This document shows positions 44,192 through 52,928 of a DNA stretch of 64,000 bases, piece by piece. The position numbers and the translations under genes are program-made. The first letter of the stretch is position 1. The number at the start of each line of letters is the position of its first letter. This DNA is from JAHBVH01 sp034432375 (GTDB taxonomy: Bacteria; Chloroflexota; Anaerolineae; Caldilineales; Caldilineaceae). The notes beneath the pieces were generated by a model. That model saw only the letters and a program-made list of their open reading frames with translations. It was not told the DNA's origin and did no database searches. The stretch spans positions 70,268-134,267 of the forward strand of contig DAOUCA010000136.1 of NCBI GenBank assembly GCA_034432375.1. The letters run 5' to 3'.

Positions 44192-45685
44192 ATGACAACC
44201 TTCGCCCTGGTTTGGCTTTCCCTCGCCCTTACCGTTGGCTACTATCAGAATGAGTGGGCCAGAACAGTCGGTTTGGCAACAACAACCTTGCGTCTTTCTA
44301 CAATTGCGCAGAACCCTACAAACAACATATCCGCTTGGTCCCCAACTGTTGGAGAAGGGATAGAACCATGTGATACGCAACAAACGATGCCGGAGGCGAT
44401 CGTCCTATCTACCGAAGATCCCTGGCAGGCGGCGCTGACCGATAGCACGCAGCCGGGGGCAGCGTTTCTGCTGCATGGCGGTCTGTACCAAGCCACCGAT
44501 AAACTCTGGCTGAAAGCCGGCACACCCGATGCACCTGTTGTTATAAAACCATACAACTGTGAGGCGGTCACGATACAGGGCAGCATACGTCCCAATTCAT
44601 ATACCACCATTGCCGGGATCACGATCAAAGCCCTCGGCATTGATGATCTCAAATGGGCGATCCGCTTTGATGGCAAAAATGGGGGGGCAATCACCAATAC
44701 CACCCTCCGCAACAACACGATTCTTGGTGGCACCGTTGACGCCATCCGCCTTTCTGATGATGTGCATCAGATCCGGATCGAAGGAAATCGGATCGATGGA
44801 GGAGAAAGTGGACATGATATCTTTGTTACCGCAGAGACAATTGGCCTTCAACCCAGCGCGATTACAATCACGCAGAATCGTCTTACTAAAGAGTATTTCA
44901 ACCAAGCCTCGGAAGATATGATTCAGCTGCGCGATACAGGAACCGTCACGATCACCGGCAATACCTGCACAGATGGGTTGAACATGGAACAATGCATTGA
45001 CATCAAAAGCACCACTGCCCCCTTATGGATCGCCTATAACATATTTGACGGTGATAATTTACATCTGCTGGGGAAAGGGGAGGATCTCTCCGGTGGGTGC
45101 ATGGTGATCCATGAAAGTGATGGTCATCCCGAACAGCATATCATCGAACATAATATCTTTCGTCATTGCAAAGGGACTTCCATTCGGTTTGCCTCTGGTC
45201 TACGTGATGAACAGAGCAGCGCGCTGCTGCGCTACAACCTTTTTCTCCAATCGACGATCACCGACGGCACCATTCTCGTCGAAGAAGCGACCGATCTGCA
45301 CTTTATCAGCAACAGCGTGATTCTGGGTGAACTAAAATTGGGCAATAGCAGCCAAACACGGTTGCCGCAAAACACCGTTGTTCAGAACAACATCTTTTAC
45401 CAGACAGCGATTGACGACAATCTACTGCCTTCTGCGGCCGCCTACGAATGTGCCTACAATCTGCTCTATCAACTCGCCGGGGATGGCTTTTCTACCGTCC
45501 CCTGTAGCCATACGGTTGATGCCAATCCCCAATTCCTCGATCTCGTAACGCTCGATTTTTATCTACAGCCAGGTAGCCCCGCTCTTGGCAGCGGTGAAAA
45601 TGGCAGCGATATGGGCGCACTCCCCATGAAATACCCTGCAGAGGGACTCATCTACTCGGTTTACTTGCCCTTTGTTCTGCCCTAA
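44192..45685 (+). CDS. Secreted right-handed beta-helix protein
   Basis: A 497-residue protein. A hydrophobic N-terminus (TTFALVWLSLALTVGYY) serves as signal or anchor. From about residue 85 parallel beta-helix coils are evident: AGTPDAPVVIKPYN, TTLRNNTILGGTVDAIRLSD, QIRIEGNRIDGG, VTITGNTCTDG, HIIEHNIFRHCKG. These resemble polysaccharide lyases and epimerases (PF13229-type), but no catalytic signature was identified. The C-terminus is IYSVYLPFVLP. GGAG lies nine bases before the ATG. The gene is bracketed by inverted copies of the 86-bp repeat and is divergent from the synthase-epimerase gene, so it may act on the same polymer. Confidence 0.8.
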   Translation: MTTFALVWLSLALTVGYYQNEWARTVGLATTTLRLSTIAQNPTNNISAWSPTVGEGIEPCDTQQTMPEAIVLSTEDPWQAALTDSTQPGAAFLLHGGLYQATDKLWLKAGTPDAPVVIKPYNCEAVTIQGSIRPNSYTTIAGITIKALGIDDLKWAIRFDGKNGGAITNTTLRNNTILGGTVDAIRLSDDVHQIRIEGNRIDGGESGHDIFVTAETIGLQPSAITITQNRLTKEYFNQASEDMIQLRDTGTVTITGNTCTDGLNMEQCIDIKSTTAPLWIAYNIFDGDNLHLLGKGEDLSGGCMVIHESDGHPEQHIIEHNIFRHCKGTSIRFASGLRDEQSSALLRYNLFLQSTITDGTILVEEATDLHFISNSVILGELKLGNSSQTRLPQNTVVQNNIFYQTAIDDNLLPSAAAYECAYNLLYQLAGDGFSTVPCSHTVDANPQFLDLVTLDFYLQPGSPALGSGENGSDMGALPMKYPAEGLIYSVYLPFVLP

Positions 45686-45722
45686 CATTCTCTCCTAACA
45701 TCTTCTATTTATTCTGCAATAA

Positions 45723-45808
45723 CTAATCGATAAAATCCTAAAAAGTCATACAGCCTCTCTCTTGTAAAAGTAACGCTATTATGGATGACTTTTAAATAAT
45801 TAGTCTAT
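45723..45808 (+). repeat. 86-bp palindromic element, copy 2
   Basis: Opposite in orientation to copy 1, placed 37 bp after the beta-helix gene's stop; its internal hairpin AAAAGTCAT...ATGACTTTT could end that transcript. The rest of 45686-46038 has no other feature seen. Confidence 0.85.
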
Positions 45809-46038
45809 TGCCTCGACAACTGTGCCACCTCAAACGAATTTTAGGTAAATTTACCGATTGATCAGGCGTCGCTTTGCCCTACAATCGTAGAGCAAAGTGG
45901 GCATGAATCTTTGCCATTTCCGCTCAATACCTCATTGCATCTTGGTTCATCGACACTCAGATCATGCTCATGGTATACAGGTACCCCATCGCATCAATGG
46001 GGGAGTGTCAGAGGAAGAACTGAAGGATCTGAGGCTTT

Positions 46039-47793
46039 ATGAGAACGTTTCCGCAACGAATATCTATTTTACAATTTTGGCCCTTTTCGCTTCGCATGCT
46101 TGCCGCCCAACTGACTGTCTGTGCAATGTTTGGGCTATTGCTTGGTCTCACGATAGTCGGCAAAGTGGCCAATGCTGCGCCGGCCCAGCCAATCTCCACC
46201 ACCATTGATACAACGGAAGATCCCAAAGCGATGGGCTATCCTGATGGCCGGAAAGTTGCACGCGATGCAGAGGGCAATCTATATGTTGCTTATCGAAAGA
46301 AATACAAACAGGATCTGCGCACTGCCTATCATATTTTTGTGGCGAAATCAATTGACAATGGCCACTCTTGGTCGGTGTTGAACCAGGGACGCCCCGTAGA
46401 GACGAGCGGTGATCAAAATCAACGGGTTCCTTCGATCGCGATCGATAGCCAGGGCACGATTCATATTGTCTGGTATGGCAAGGATGGCAACAACTACGCC
46501 AACGAGGAAAACCAGATCAAATATGTATCTTCTGCCGATCAGGGGCGCACTTGGTCCCAATGGCGGAATCTAGCCTACGTCCAAGGGTATGTCGACCAAC
46601 CGTTTTGGCAAGAACATCCCACCATCTATATTGACGACGATGATATCCTCTATGTCGCGTGGGAAGGGCGCGATGCCTGGTATCAGGATAGTGCGCAGAT
46701 CAAGTTCATCCGTTCGCAGGATGGTGGAAAGCGCTGGTCACTTTGGAAAAATATTGCCCCCGCACCGGCCTCCCATAGCCGCCCCACGATTGCCGGCAAT
46801 GGCCGCGATTCACTCTATATGCTCGCCTATGGACGGGTGGCAACACAACAACAGATCATCTACAGCCGCTCAACCGATGGGGGCACTACGTGGAGTCATT
46901 GGGCACCCATCGCCCCCTCTATTACAGAACAGCGTCACGTATCCGCCGTGACGGATAGCCAAGGCCACCTGCATGTCGTCTGGCGCCAAGCCTCCCTATC
47001 ACTCCTTGCCCAATTTGGCCTTGGTAAGCAAGACGCAAAGACCGAGATCAACTATACCACCTTTAATGGCAGCTCGTGGAACCAGCCCACGCGCCTACAA
47101 TCGGGACAAAACGGCGCCCAGACCTTCCCTAGCATTGGGTTGGTCACTTCTACAAGTACTGCTACCGACATTGCTGACGAAAGCACACTCAATCCTACGA
47201 TTGGGGATGATATCATCTGGATCGTCTGGTCGGAAACAATGGAAAGCTATGACTACCCAAACGATACGCTGGCCAGCGGTCAGATCTATGCGATCACCAA
47301 GCGTGGAGCAGAATGGAGCACGCCCTTTGCACTGGCAAGCGGTGATCACAATATTTATGCGTCCTTGGCGCGCAGTGGTGGGAGCCCGGCAGGAGCCACC
47401 ATGGATGCAAGTGATGACGCCTACCCCCTTGGCACCGCCATTACGAACGCGACCATTGATGTCGTCTGGCTCGATAATCAGCAGAACCGCAAAGAGATCC
47501 GCTTTGCGCAACTGACCACTGCTCCCCCCAATACGCTGCTCTCTGCCACGCCAAAAACAAGATCACTTGGCCTCCTCAGCATCCAACCACAACAGACGTC
47601 CGTTGTCATCAGTGGGATAGGCGTACCGTACTGGATCGATTGGGGATTTACCCATTTGCTGTGGAATCGCCAGTTGGGGCGCGAGTTGCAAGCACTGATT
47701 TTGATTGGCATCGCTGTAGCCGGCTACGTTTTGCTCAAATTTATCATTGCGCGTTGGGTTTCCCCCCTTCTTGCACGCACAGTCGAGCGATAA
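46039..47793 (+). CDS. Membrane-anchored BNR/Asp-box propeller protein (sialidase-like)
   Basis: A 584-residue protein with a signal peptide (LTVCAMFGLLLGLTIVGKVANA) and four Asp boxes: SIDNGHSW, SADQGRTW, SQDGGKRW and STDGGTTW. This is the sialidase-type six-bladed propeller fold. A C-terminal membrane helix (ALILIGIAVAGYVLLKFII) and basic tail anchor it. An Arg triad and Asp/Tyr of true sialidases could not be confirmed, so carbohydrate binding is as likely as hydrolysis. GAGG precedes the ATG by four bases. It follows the beta-helix gene and may belong to the same surface-polysaccharide locus. Confidence 0.8.
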   Translation: MRTFPQRISILQFWPFSLRMLAAQLTVCAMFGLLLGLTIVGKVANAAPAQPISTTIDTTEDPKAMGYPDGRKVARDAEGNLYVAYRKKYKQDLRTAYHIFVAKSIDNGHSWSVLNQGRPVETSGDQNQRVPSIAIDSQGTIHIVWYGKDGNNYANEENQIKYVSSADQGRTWSQWRNLAYVQGYVDQPFWQEHPTIYIDDDDILYVAWEGRDAWYQDSAQIKFIRSQDGGKRWSLWKNIAPAPASHSRPTIAGNGRDSLYMLAYGRVATQQQIIYSRSTDGGTTWSHWAPIAPSITEQRHVSAVTDSQGHLHVVWRQASLSLLAQFGLGKQDAKTEINYTTFNGSSWNQPTRLQSGQNGAQTFPSIGLVTSTSTATDIADESTLNPTIGDDIIWIVWSETMESYDYPNDTLASGQIYAITKRGAEWSTPFALASGDHNIYASLARSGGSPAGATMDASDDAYPLGTAITNATIDVVWLDNQQNRKEIRFAQLTTAPPNTLLSATPKTRSLGLLSIQPQQTSVVISGIGVPYWIDWGFTHLLWNRQLGRELQALILIGIAVAGYVLLKFIIARWVSPLLARTVER

Positions 47794-48345
47794 TCTTACC
47801 CGAGGACTCGTCTTCGCGCTCAACCTCGGTCTCGACGGATGACCTCGCGTACCCCTAGCTTCTTGGTAACTATACCAACGAGCGCCAGAAAGTAACACTT
47901 TTTACAGGAGTAATGAGTTACTATCTGTGCTGCTCGTGAGTATACTTAGCGAAGCGTTGCCTCAATCCGTGTCCACAACGAAACTGTTGCTCTGTTTGCA
48001 TAGAATTTCGGTTCCCAAAGGAAGGCCATGGGAGCTGAATCATTTGGGGGCAACTCGTGTGCGACGCACACTCAAGTTTCGATACCGCCGTCTTATTCTC
48101 AGGCGATTTTAATCGCCTGCTGTACTGAAGTCAAGTTGAGAAGTGAAGTTTTATCGTAGGGGTAGCAGGTTGCGGGTACCCACTTTGGGCAGGTACAAGG
48201 CACTGCCCCTACAATTTCAAAACTCCGGTTCCCATTCTGAACTCAGTATAACACCGAGAAGCCGGTTACCTCCTGAGTGCAGCAGCTAGAGGGATTTTGC
48301 TCCTCTGTTAATTAGACGGCGCTATCGAAACTAAAACGCACTCGG

Positions 48346-48509
48346 GTGCGTCCCATTTTGGGGGATTACACAGAAGGGCAAAATAGATCGTCCGGCGTAA
48401 TCCCCCCAATGTGGTACGCACCCAACGCACTGGGTGCGTACCATTTTGGGGGATTACACAGAAGGACAAAATTGATCGTCCGGCGTAATTCCCCAAATGT
48501 GGTACGCAC
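48346..48509 (+). repeat. 75-bp dispersed palindromic repeat, copies B and C in tandem
   Basis: Copy B (48346-48421) and copy C (48434-48509) are direct tandem copies; each begins GTGCGT-CCATTTTGGGGGATTACACAGAAGG and ends GGTACGCAC. The gap 47794-48608 also holds a perfect palindrome, CAGGCGATTTTAATCGCCTG (48100-48119), and otherwise nothing recognised. Confidence 0.9.
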
Positions 48510-48547
48510 CCAACGCACTCGATGGTAGCCACATTGTTTTACAAATG

Positions 48548-48556
48548 TGATATACT
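48548..48556 (+). promoter_or_regulatory. Extended -10 promoter candidate for the Uma2 gene
   Basis: TGATATACT fits an extended -10 about 50 bp upstream of ATG 48609. No clear -35 is seen. Confidence 0.4.
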
Positions 48557-48608
48557 GTTAGTTGCAGGAATGGGGGGACGGTTGCGCAGTCAAAGGAGAA
48601 TAGCTGTC

Positions 48609-49226
48609 ATGAGCCAACAAGCAACGCTGCTGCCAGAACGCCTGGCTGAACCCACTTGGGAAATTGCCAAGCTCTTTCCTGATCAGGGTTCCTGGAGCGA
48701 AGAAGACTATCTGGCACTGGAAACAAGTCATCTTGTCGAATTTTCCCACGGCCATGTGGAGGTCTTGCCCATGCCAACACAAAGTCACCAATTTATTGTT
48801 TTCTTTTTGGCACGGCTTCTACAGGATTTCTTGGTGGCGCAACGTGGCGGCACGCTCCTACAAGCACCCTTCCGGGTGCGTCTGTGGCCCGGTAAATATC
48901 GGGAACCTGATATTTTATTGATGTTGCCGGAACACGATCACCGGCGCTACGAAGAATTTTGGGATGGTGCCGATTTGGTCATCGAAGTGATCAGTGGTAC
49001 GGCCAAAGATCGCGAACGCAATCTCGTTACAAAACGTCGTGAATATGCGACAGCCGGTATTCCTGAGTATTGGTTGATCGACCCCAGGTTAGAAACCGTG
49101 ACTGTATTACAACTAGCTGGTGAAGTCTACACAGAACATGGTGTCTTCGCTCGCAATGAACAAGTCACATCACCTTTGCTTCCTACCCTAACGATCCCCG
49201 CGCAACGCATTCTCGAAGGTCGATAA
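48609..49226 (+). CDS. Uma2 family (DUF820) endonuclease-like protein
   Basis: ATG 48609 is preceded by AAAGGAG ten bases upstream; an in-frame upstream ATG would add 29 unlikely residues. The 205-residue protein has the PD-(D/E)XK pattern of Uma2 proteins: YREPDILLML, then ADLVIEVISGTAKDRERN, KRREYATAGIPEYWLID. This family is very abundant in cyanobacteria and Chloroflexota, usually as dispersed single genes of unknown role. Confidence 0.88.
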   Translation: MSQQATLLPERLAEPTWEIAKLFPDQGSWSEEDYLALETSHLVEFSHGHVEVLPMPTQSHQFIVFFLARLLQDFLVAQRGGTLLQAPFRVRLWPGKYREPDILLMLPEHDHRRYEEFWDGADLVIEVISGTAKDRERNLVTKRREYATAGIPEYWLIDPRLETVTVLQLAGEVYTEHGVFARNEQVTSPLLPTLTIPAQRILEGR

Positions 49227-49250
49227 CGCAGCTGTTATGGCGATTCTCAA

Positions 49251-49308
49251 TACCCATCTACTACCCCCATCTACTACCCCCATCTACTACCCACCATCTA
49301 CTACCCAA
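49251..49308. repeat. 14-bp tandem repeat CATCTACTACCCCC before a gene start
   Basis: Four copies of CATCTACTACCC(CC) end four bases before the ribosome-binding AAGGAG of the DapA-family gene. The unit resembles the reverse of the GGTAGATAG minisatellites at 17 and 28.6 kb. Confidence 0.85.
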
Positions 49309-49319
49309 GGAGTAAGTTC

Positions 49320-50219
49320 ATGGCTCACGATTACCTCAAAGGTGTCTATAATATTACCCCGACCCCTTTTCACCCCGATGGCACGCTGGATGTGGCGAGC
49401 TTGCATACACTCACGCGTTTCAATATTGATAAAGGCGTTGACGGGATGACGATCCTCGGCGTCATGGGAGAGACCGGCAAGGTGACGGACGCGGAGCGGG
49501 ATCAGATTATCACCGGTGTGTTGGAAGCGGCCAACGGCGAGTTGCCAATTTGTGTGGGGACCACCCACGGTGGCACCGATGGCTGTGTCGCCTATAGTAA
49601 ACGTGCCCAGGAATTGGGCGCAAAGGCGGTGATGGTGGCCCCACCGCAACTGGCGCGCTCGAACGAAGAGGCCATGCGTCGTCACTATCTCACCGTTGCC
49701 GAAGCGATCGACATCCCCGTTATTGTCCAGGATCATCCAGCCAGTTCGCGCGTCTATATGAGCGTCGAATTGATCACACGTCTGGCCGAAGAAGCGCCGC
49801 AGTGCAACTTTCTAAAACTAGAAGATGTGCCCTGTCCACCGAAAGTCGCCAAGGTGCGCGCTGCCAAGCCCGATATGGTGATCTTTGGCGGGCTCGGCGG
49901 CATGATGTTTCTCGAAGAGCTCAAAAATGGTGCCGATGGGACGATGACCGGCTTTGGCTTCCCCGACATTCTGGTCGACATCCACCGCAAATATCTGCGC
50001 GGCGACATCAATGGTGCCACAGAAACATTCTATTACTACTGCCCCCTGATTCGCTTTGAAGCACAGGATGGCATTAGCATGACCTTGCGCAAAGAGATCT
50101 ACGCCCGCCGTGGTGCCATCGCCTCGGCCCAAGCGCGCCGGCCCTATGCCACGTTGGATGAAGGCACCTTGCGCGATTTGGATGATCTGCTCACGCGCCT
50201 TGGGTTGCAGGGCAAGTAG
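49320..50219 (+). CDS. DapA-family lyase/aldolase
   Basis: A 299-residue TIM-barrel protein: TILGVMGETGKVTDAER near the pyruvate-binding loop and FLKLEDVP with the Schiff-base lysine. The position normally read as YNxP is QDHP (VIVQDHPASSRV), so the usual catalytic Tyr is missing. This variant is known among DapA homologues that are not true dihydrodipicolinate synthases and may process sugar acids such as 2-keto-3-deoxy compounds. AAGGAG lies seven bases before the ATG. Function within the family is unresolved. Confidence 0.82.
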   Translation: MAHDYLKGVYNITPTPFHPDGTLDVASLHTLTRFNIDKGVDGMTILGVMGETGKVTDAERDQIITGVLEAANGELPICVGTTHGGTDGCVAYSKRAQELGAKAVMVAPPQLARSNEEAMRRHYLTVAEAIDIPVIVQDHPASSRVYMSVELITRLAEEAPQCNFLKLEDVPCPPKVAKVRAAKPDMVIFGGLGGMMFLEELKNGADGTMTGFGFPDILVDIHRKYLRGDINGATETFYYYCPLIRFEAQDGISMTLRKEIYARRGAIASAQARRPYATLDEGTLRDLDDLLTRLGLQGK

Positions 50220-50243
50220 CATTGCTACCTCGAAAATAGATTC

Positions 50244-51407
50244 ATGAGAACTTACGTACGTCTCACATTCGATCTGGCTAAGAATCACGCAGGCCGTTGG
50301 TTGAGGAGGCCGCCTTTTGCCAGATCGAACCCACGGTCTGAGCGAGCCCCCGCTAGCAACAATTACCTGGCCATCGCTTGGCATCATCTGTGTCGCTTGT
50401 TTGTCCGTCCGCTCTTTGTTGGACTGCTCTTTGTTGGTCTGCTCTTTGTTGGTCTGCTCATTACCGGGTGTGGACCGCGCATTGGTGGTGGCGAAACAGC
50501 GGCACAGCTGCGTCAGTCACCCCTTGTGATTGATCTACCGGCGCTCTACATCGATTATGACCGTAGTGGGCACGCGTCCATCGGTAGCGTACCGGTAGAC
50601 GCCATAGGCGATGCGTTGACCGTTGATCTGTCACGTCTCAATCTTAAGACGGAGCAGATCAACACGATCATGGATGCCAATATCCAACATCTGCAAGTGA
50701 CAAACACGCCTGATCGCCTCTTGCTTTTGGTCAACGGCCAACTCCTCCCTGCCCTTGTCTGGCATACTGAACGTGCAACCACAGCCGGCGAGGGGCAAAT
50801 GTTGGCGGCTGGGCTGGCGCAGATCACCCCATTGCTTTCGACCGTCGTGGCAATGGGCGGTGGAGTCGTATTGCGCTTTCCCATCTCCGCCGGCACCGTC
50901 CCGATTCCACTCACAATGGTGGAGAGTGACAGTGTGGCGTTAGAGGCGGCACAAGATGAGTACCTGGCGATCATTGGTACACCACCGCACATGGTCATCG
51001 ATGTTTTCTACCAAGCCGACGGCTCGTGGAGGGTCTCCGATCTTGATGCAACAGCTTGGCGTGCGGTATTGCCTTTGCCGTGGGATCGGCTCAACCTGGG
51101 TGCCGAACAGATTCAAAGTCTACGTGCCGGTGGCATTGAGGATTTAATCCTGCAAAGTAATCGAGAAGGGCTCTTTGTCCAAGTGAACCAACAGCCGCTG
51201 CCCCATCTTTCATGGGCCAAGGGCGAATTGAATAGCATGATTGTACTTGCAGCCGAAGGAGGGCTCTTCCGCCAACTCCTTGGCGATACGCCTACCGCCT
51301 ATTCGCTCGCCGCAACGCTGGAGCATCTTCTCCCCATGCTTCAAGTGACCGAGATTGAGTTACGTATTCATTTTGCAGCGGAGAGCAACGCTACCGCTGA
51401 GGAGTGA
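50244..51407 (+). CDS. Lipoprotein with duplicated domain, unknown function
   Basis: A 387-residue protein. A lipobox LLITGC follows an unusually long N-terminus whose hydrophobic core is a repeat (LFVGL three times). The mature part contains two related segments: SRLNLKTEQINTIMDANIQHL...LLVNGQLLPALVW and DRLNLGAEQIQSLRAGGIEDL...VQVNQQPLPHLSW. This suggests a duplicated domain. No family was recognised. The start is the only ATG available; it lacks a Shine-Dalgarno site, so an alternative start is possible. Confidence 0.7.
   Translation: MRTYVRLTFDLAKNHAGRWLRRPPFARSNPRSERAPASNNYLAIAWHHLCRLFVRPLFVGLLFVGLLFVGLLITGCGPRIGGGETAAQLRQSPLVIDLPALYIDYDRSGHASIGSVPVDAIGDALTVDLSRLNLKTEQINTIMDANIQHLQVTNTPDRLLLLVNGQLLPALVWHTERATTAGEGQMLAAGLAQITPLLSTVVAMGGGVVLRFPISAGTVPIPLTMVESDSVALEAAQDEYLAIIGTPPHMVIDVFYQADGSWRVSDLDATAWRAVLPLPWDRLNLGAEQIQSLRAGGIEDLILQSNREGLFVQVNQQPLPHLSWAKGELNSMIVLAAEGGLFRQLLGDTPTAYSLAATLEHLLPMLQVTEIELRIHFAAESNATAEE
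50411..50459 (+). repeat. In-frame 15-bp repeat within a signal peptide
   Basis: CTCTTTGTTGG(A/T)CTG repeated three times encodes the LFVGL units of the signal peptide's hydrophobic core. Copy-number change keeps the frame and alters the length of that core. Confidence 0.9.
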
Positions 51408-51488
51408 GCAAAAACCTTCTCAATCCGAAAATTTGATCGTTCGTTTAGCCTGTTTCGCGTGCAATGTCACCAAGGTAAGTTGCTTTGT

Positions 51489-51510
51489 CATTCCTGTGTA
51501 GGCAGGAATC
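51489..51510. repeat. CATTCC-type hairpin repeat
   Basis: CATTCCTG...CAGGAATC hairpin followed by AATAGACCCTTGCC; the same arrangement occurs at 63924-63975 (CATTCCGGC...GCCGGAATC, AATGGACCCCTGCC). The gap 51408-51751 also has a Pro-codon-like CCCCACTCCCAGCCCC tract and no gene. Confidence 0.65.
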
Positions 51511-51751
51511 TAAGTGAATAGACCCTTGCCCACGCGGGGTGACAATAGTGAAAAATTGTAACTACCAACCCCACTCCCAGCCCCACCCCGACATCAGGGA
51601 GGAGAGCAAGGCTCCTCGCCTCGGGAGCCCCCTGGGCGCGGGGGCGGCTGGGAGTCGGTAACACGAGTACAGCCCGACGTAAGTAAACCAGTCGTGAGGC
51701 AGTAGGTCAGTCACTGTCCCGCTGTCCTACTGCCCCACTGAGCTATCGTGG

Positions 51752-52282
51752 CTAATCGTAATAGTGTGGGTTGAGAAAACGAGTCAGGGCAAAGATGACC
51801 GCCGTTTCCAAGGCATCTTGCCTGGTCAGGATCCCATTGGTGAAGATCCCAATGGCGCCCTGTCGTTGCCGGGTATTGTGCTCGTTGGTAAGCACATCCA
51901 TGAGCGGGCCCAACTCGCCGCCTTGCCGCAGCGCCTGAGCAACCCGCGCTGGCAACAGAAAACGTCCACTGCCGCCAATACCGAGGGTTCCCACATGGTT
52001 GAGCGCCACAGCCCAGCCGGTACCAAACATGCCGTGCACTGTCTCATGCGTATTCCCTTCAAGGCCAATAGCTACCTCTGCCCGCGTGAGAGCCAGGGCC
52101 TGACGGGCACGATTAGTGGCACCGAGGATCGCTTCATCATCGCTCAGCGGCTGGGCACGGATTCCAGAATCAGCAGGTACGGCACGAAACGTAGCTTGTG
52201 GCCAAATCCGTTGTACTGCGGCCGTAACCGCACCTACTTTGACTGGGTTAGTCGAACCAATCGCAACAGTTGTTATATCCAT
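51752..52282 (-). CDS. yjjX: Inosine/xanthosine triphosphatase (YjjX family)
   Basis: A 176-residue protein: TTVAIGSTNPVKVGAV, QPLSDDEAILGATNRARQA and GAIGIFTNGILTRQDAL are hallmarks of the YjjX house-cleaning NTPase. It should hydrolyse ITP/XTP. ATG 52282 is chosen; ATG 52288 is also in frame. Its start overlaps the start of the divergent Eda-like gene by two bases, leaving no intergenic promoter space. Confidence 0.88.
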   Translation of the reverse strand: MDITTVAIGSTNPVKVGAVTAAVQRIWPQATFRAVPADSGIRAQPLSDDEAILGATNRARQALALTRAEVAIGLEGNTHETVHGMFGTGWAVALNHVGTLGIGGSGRFLLPARVAQALRQGGELGPLMDVLTNEHNTRQRQGAIGIFTNGILTRQDALETAVIFALTRFLNPHYYD

Positions 52283-52928
52283 GAGCATCTTTCACGGGCC
52301 TAATCCACAAATAGTAACGGTTGCAGACCAACTGCGGGAAATCGGTCTCTTAGCCCGTCTACGCGCCGACCAACCGGTGGATCTGCTTTTGGCGGTGGGA
52401 GATGCACTGTTAGCGATCCCGCTGACCGCGGTGGAGATCCCCAGCGAACACCCTGAGTCACTGGCACTGTTGGAGGCATTTCAGGCACGCTTTGGTGCAC
52501 ATCTGCTGATGGGTGTCGGCACGATTGAAACGGTAAAAGAAGGCACACTGGCGCTAGCCGCCGGTGCCGATTTTTTGATTGACAGCCGCTACCGTACAGA
52601 ACTGCACCAGTGGTCGGCGCGTTGTGGGGCGCTCTATCTGCCACCGCTCACCGCACCTGCCGCCGCGCCGGCGTTACAGGCGATGGGGGTGCTCATGGCC
52701 ACGGTGAGTGCACAACTGCTGCTCTCCACAACGCTCAGCCCTGCCCACCCAATTCCGGCATTGCTGGCGACAGAAGTTGGTCCAGCGGATTTGGCGGCAT
52801 GTGCCAACGCCGGTGTCGCGGCCATCGCGGTAGGCAAGCAGCTCTTTCCAACAGCAGCTTGGTCGATGCCGGCGCTGATCCGGATGGGGCGGGCACTACG
52901 CCGACAGTGGCTCGCTCTTCAGCGTTGA
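52281..52928 (+). CDS. KDPG/KHG aldolase-like protein, probably altered active site
   Basis: A 215-residue class I aldolase fold related to Eda: VEIPSEHPESLALLEAF and MGVGTIETVKEGTLALAAGADFLI match the KDPG aldolase N-terminal half. The Schiff-base lysine region (FKFFPAE in E. coli) has no Lys here (LYLPPLTAP lies in the earlier strand; VSAQLLLST and ATEVGPADL follow). Activity as an aldolase is doubtful. No ribosome site precedes the ATG, which overlaps the divergent yjjX start. Confidence 0.65.
   Translation: MSIFHGPNPQIVTVADQLREIGLLARLRADQPVDLLLAVGDALLAIPLTAVEIPSEHPESLALLEAFQARFGAHLLMGVGTIETVKEGTLALAAGADFLIDSRYRTELHQWSARCGALYLPPLTAPAAAPALQAMGVLMATVSAQLLLSTTLSPAHPIPALLATEVGPADLAACANAGVAAIAVGKQLFPTAAWSMPALIRMGRALRRQWLALQR

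Noticed and set aside
46039..47793. Calling the BNR protein a true sialidase
   Set aside because: Asp boxes are clear but the catalytic Arg triad and nucleophile could not be confirmed.
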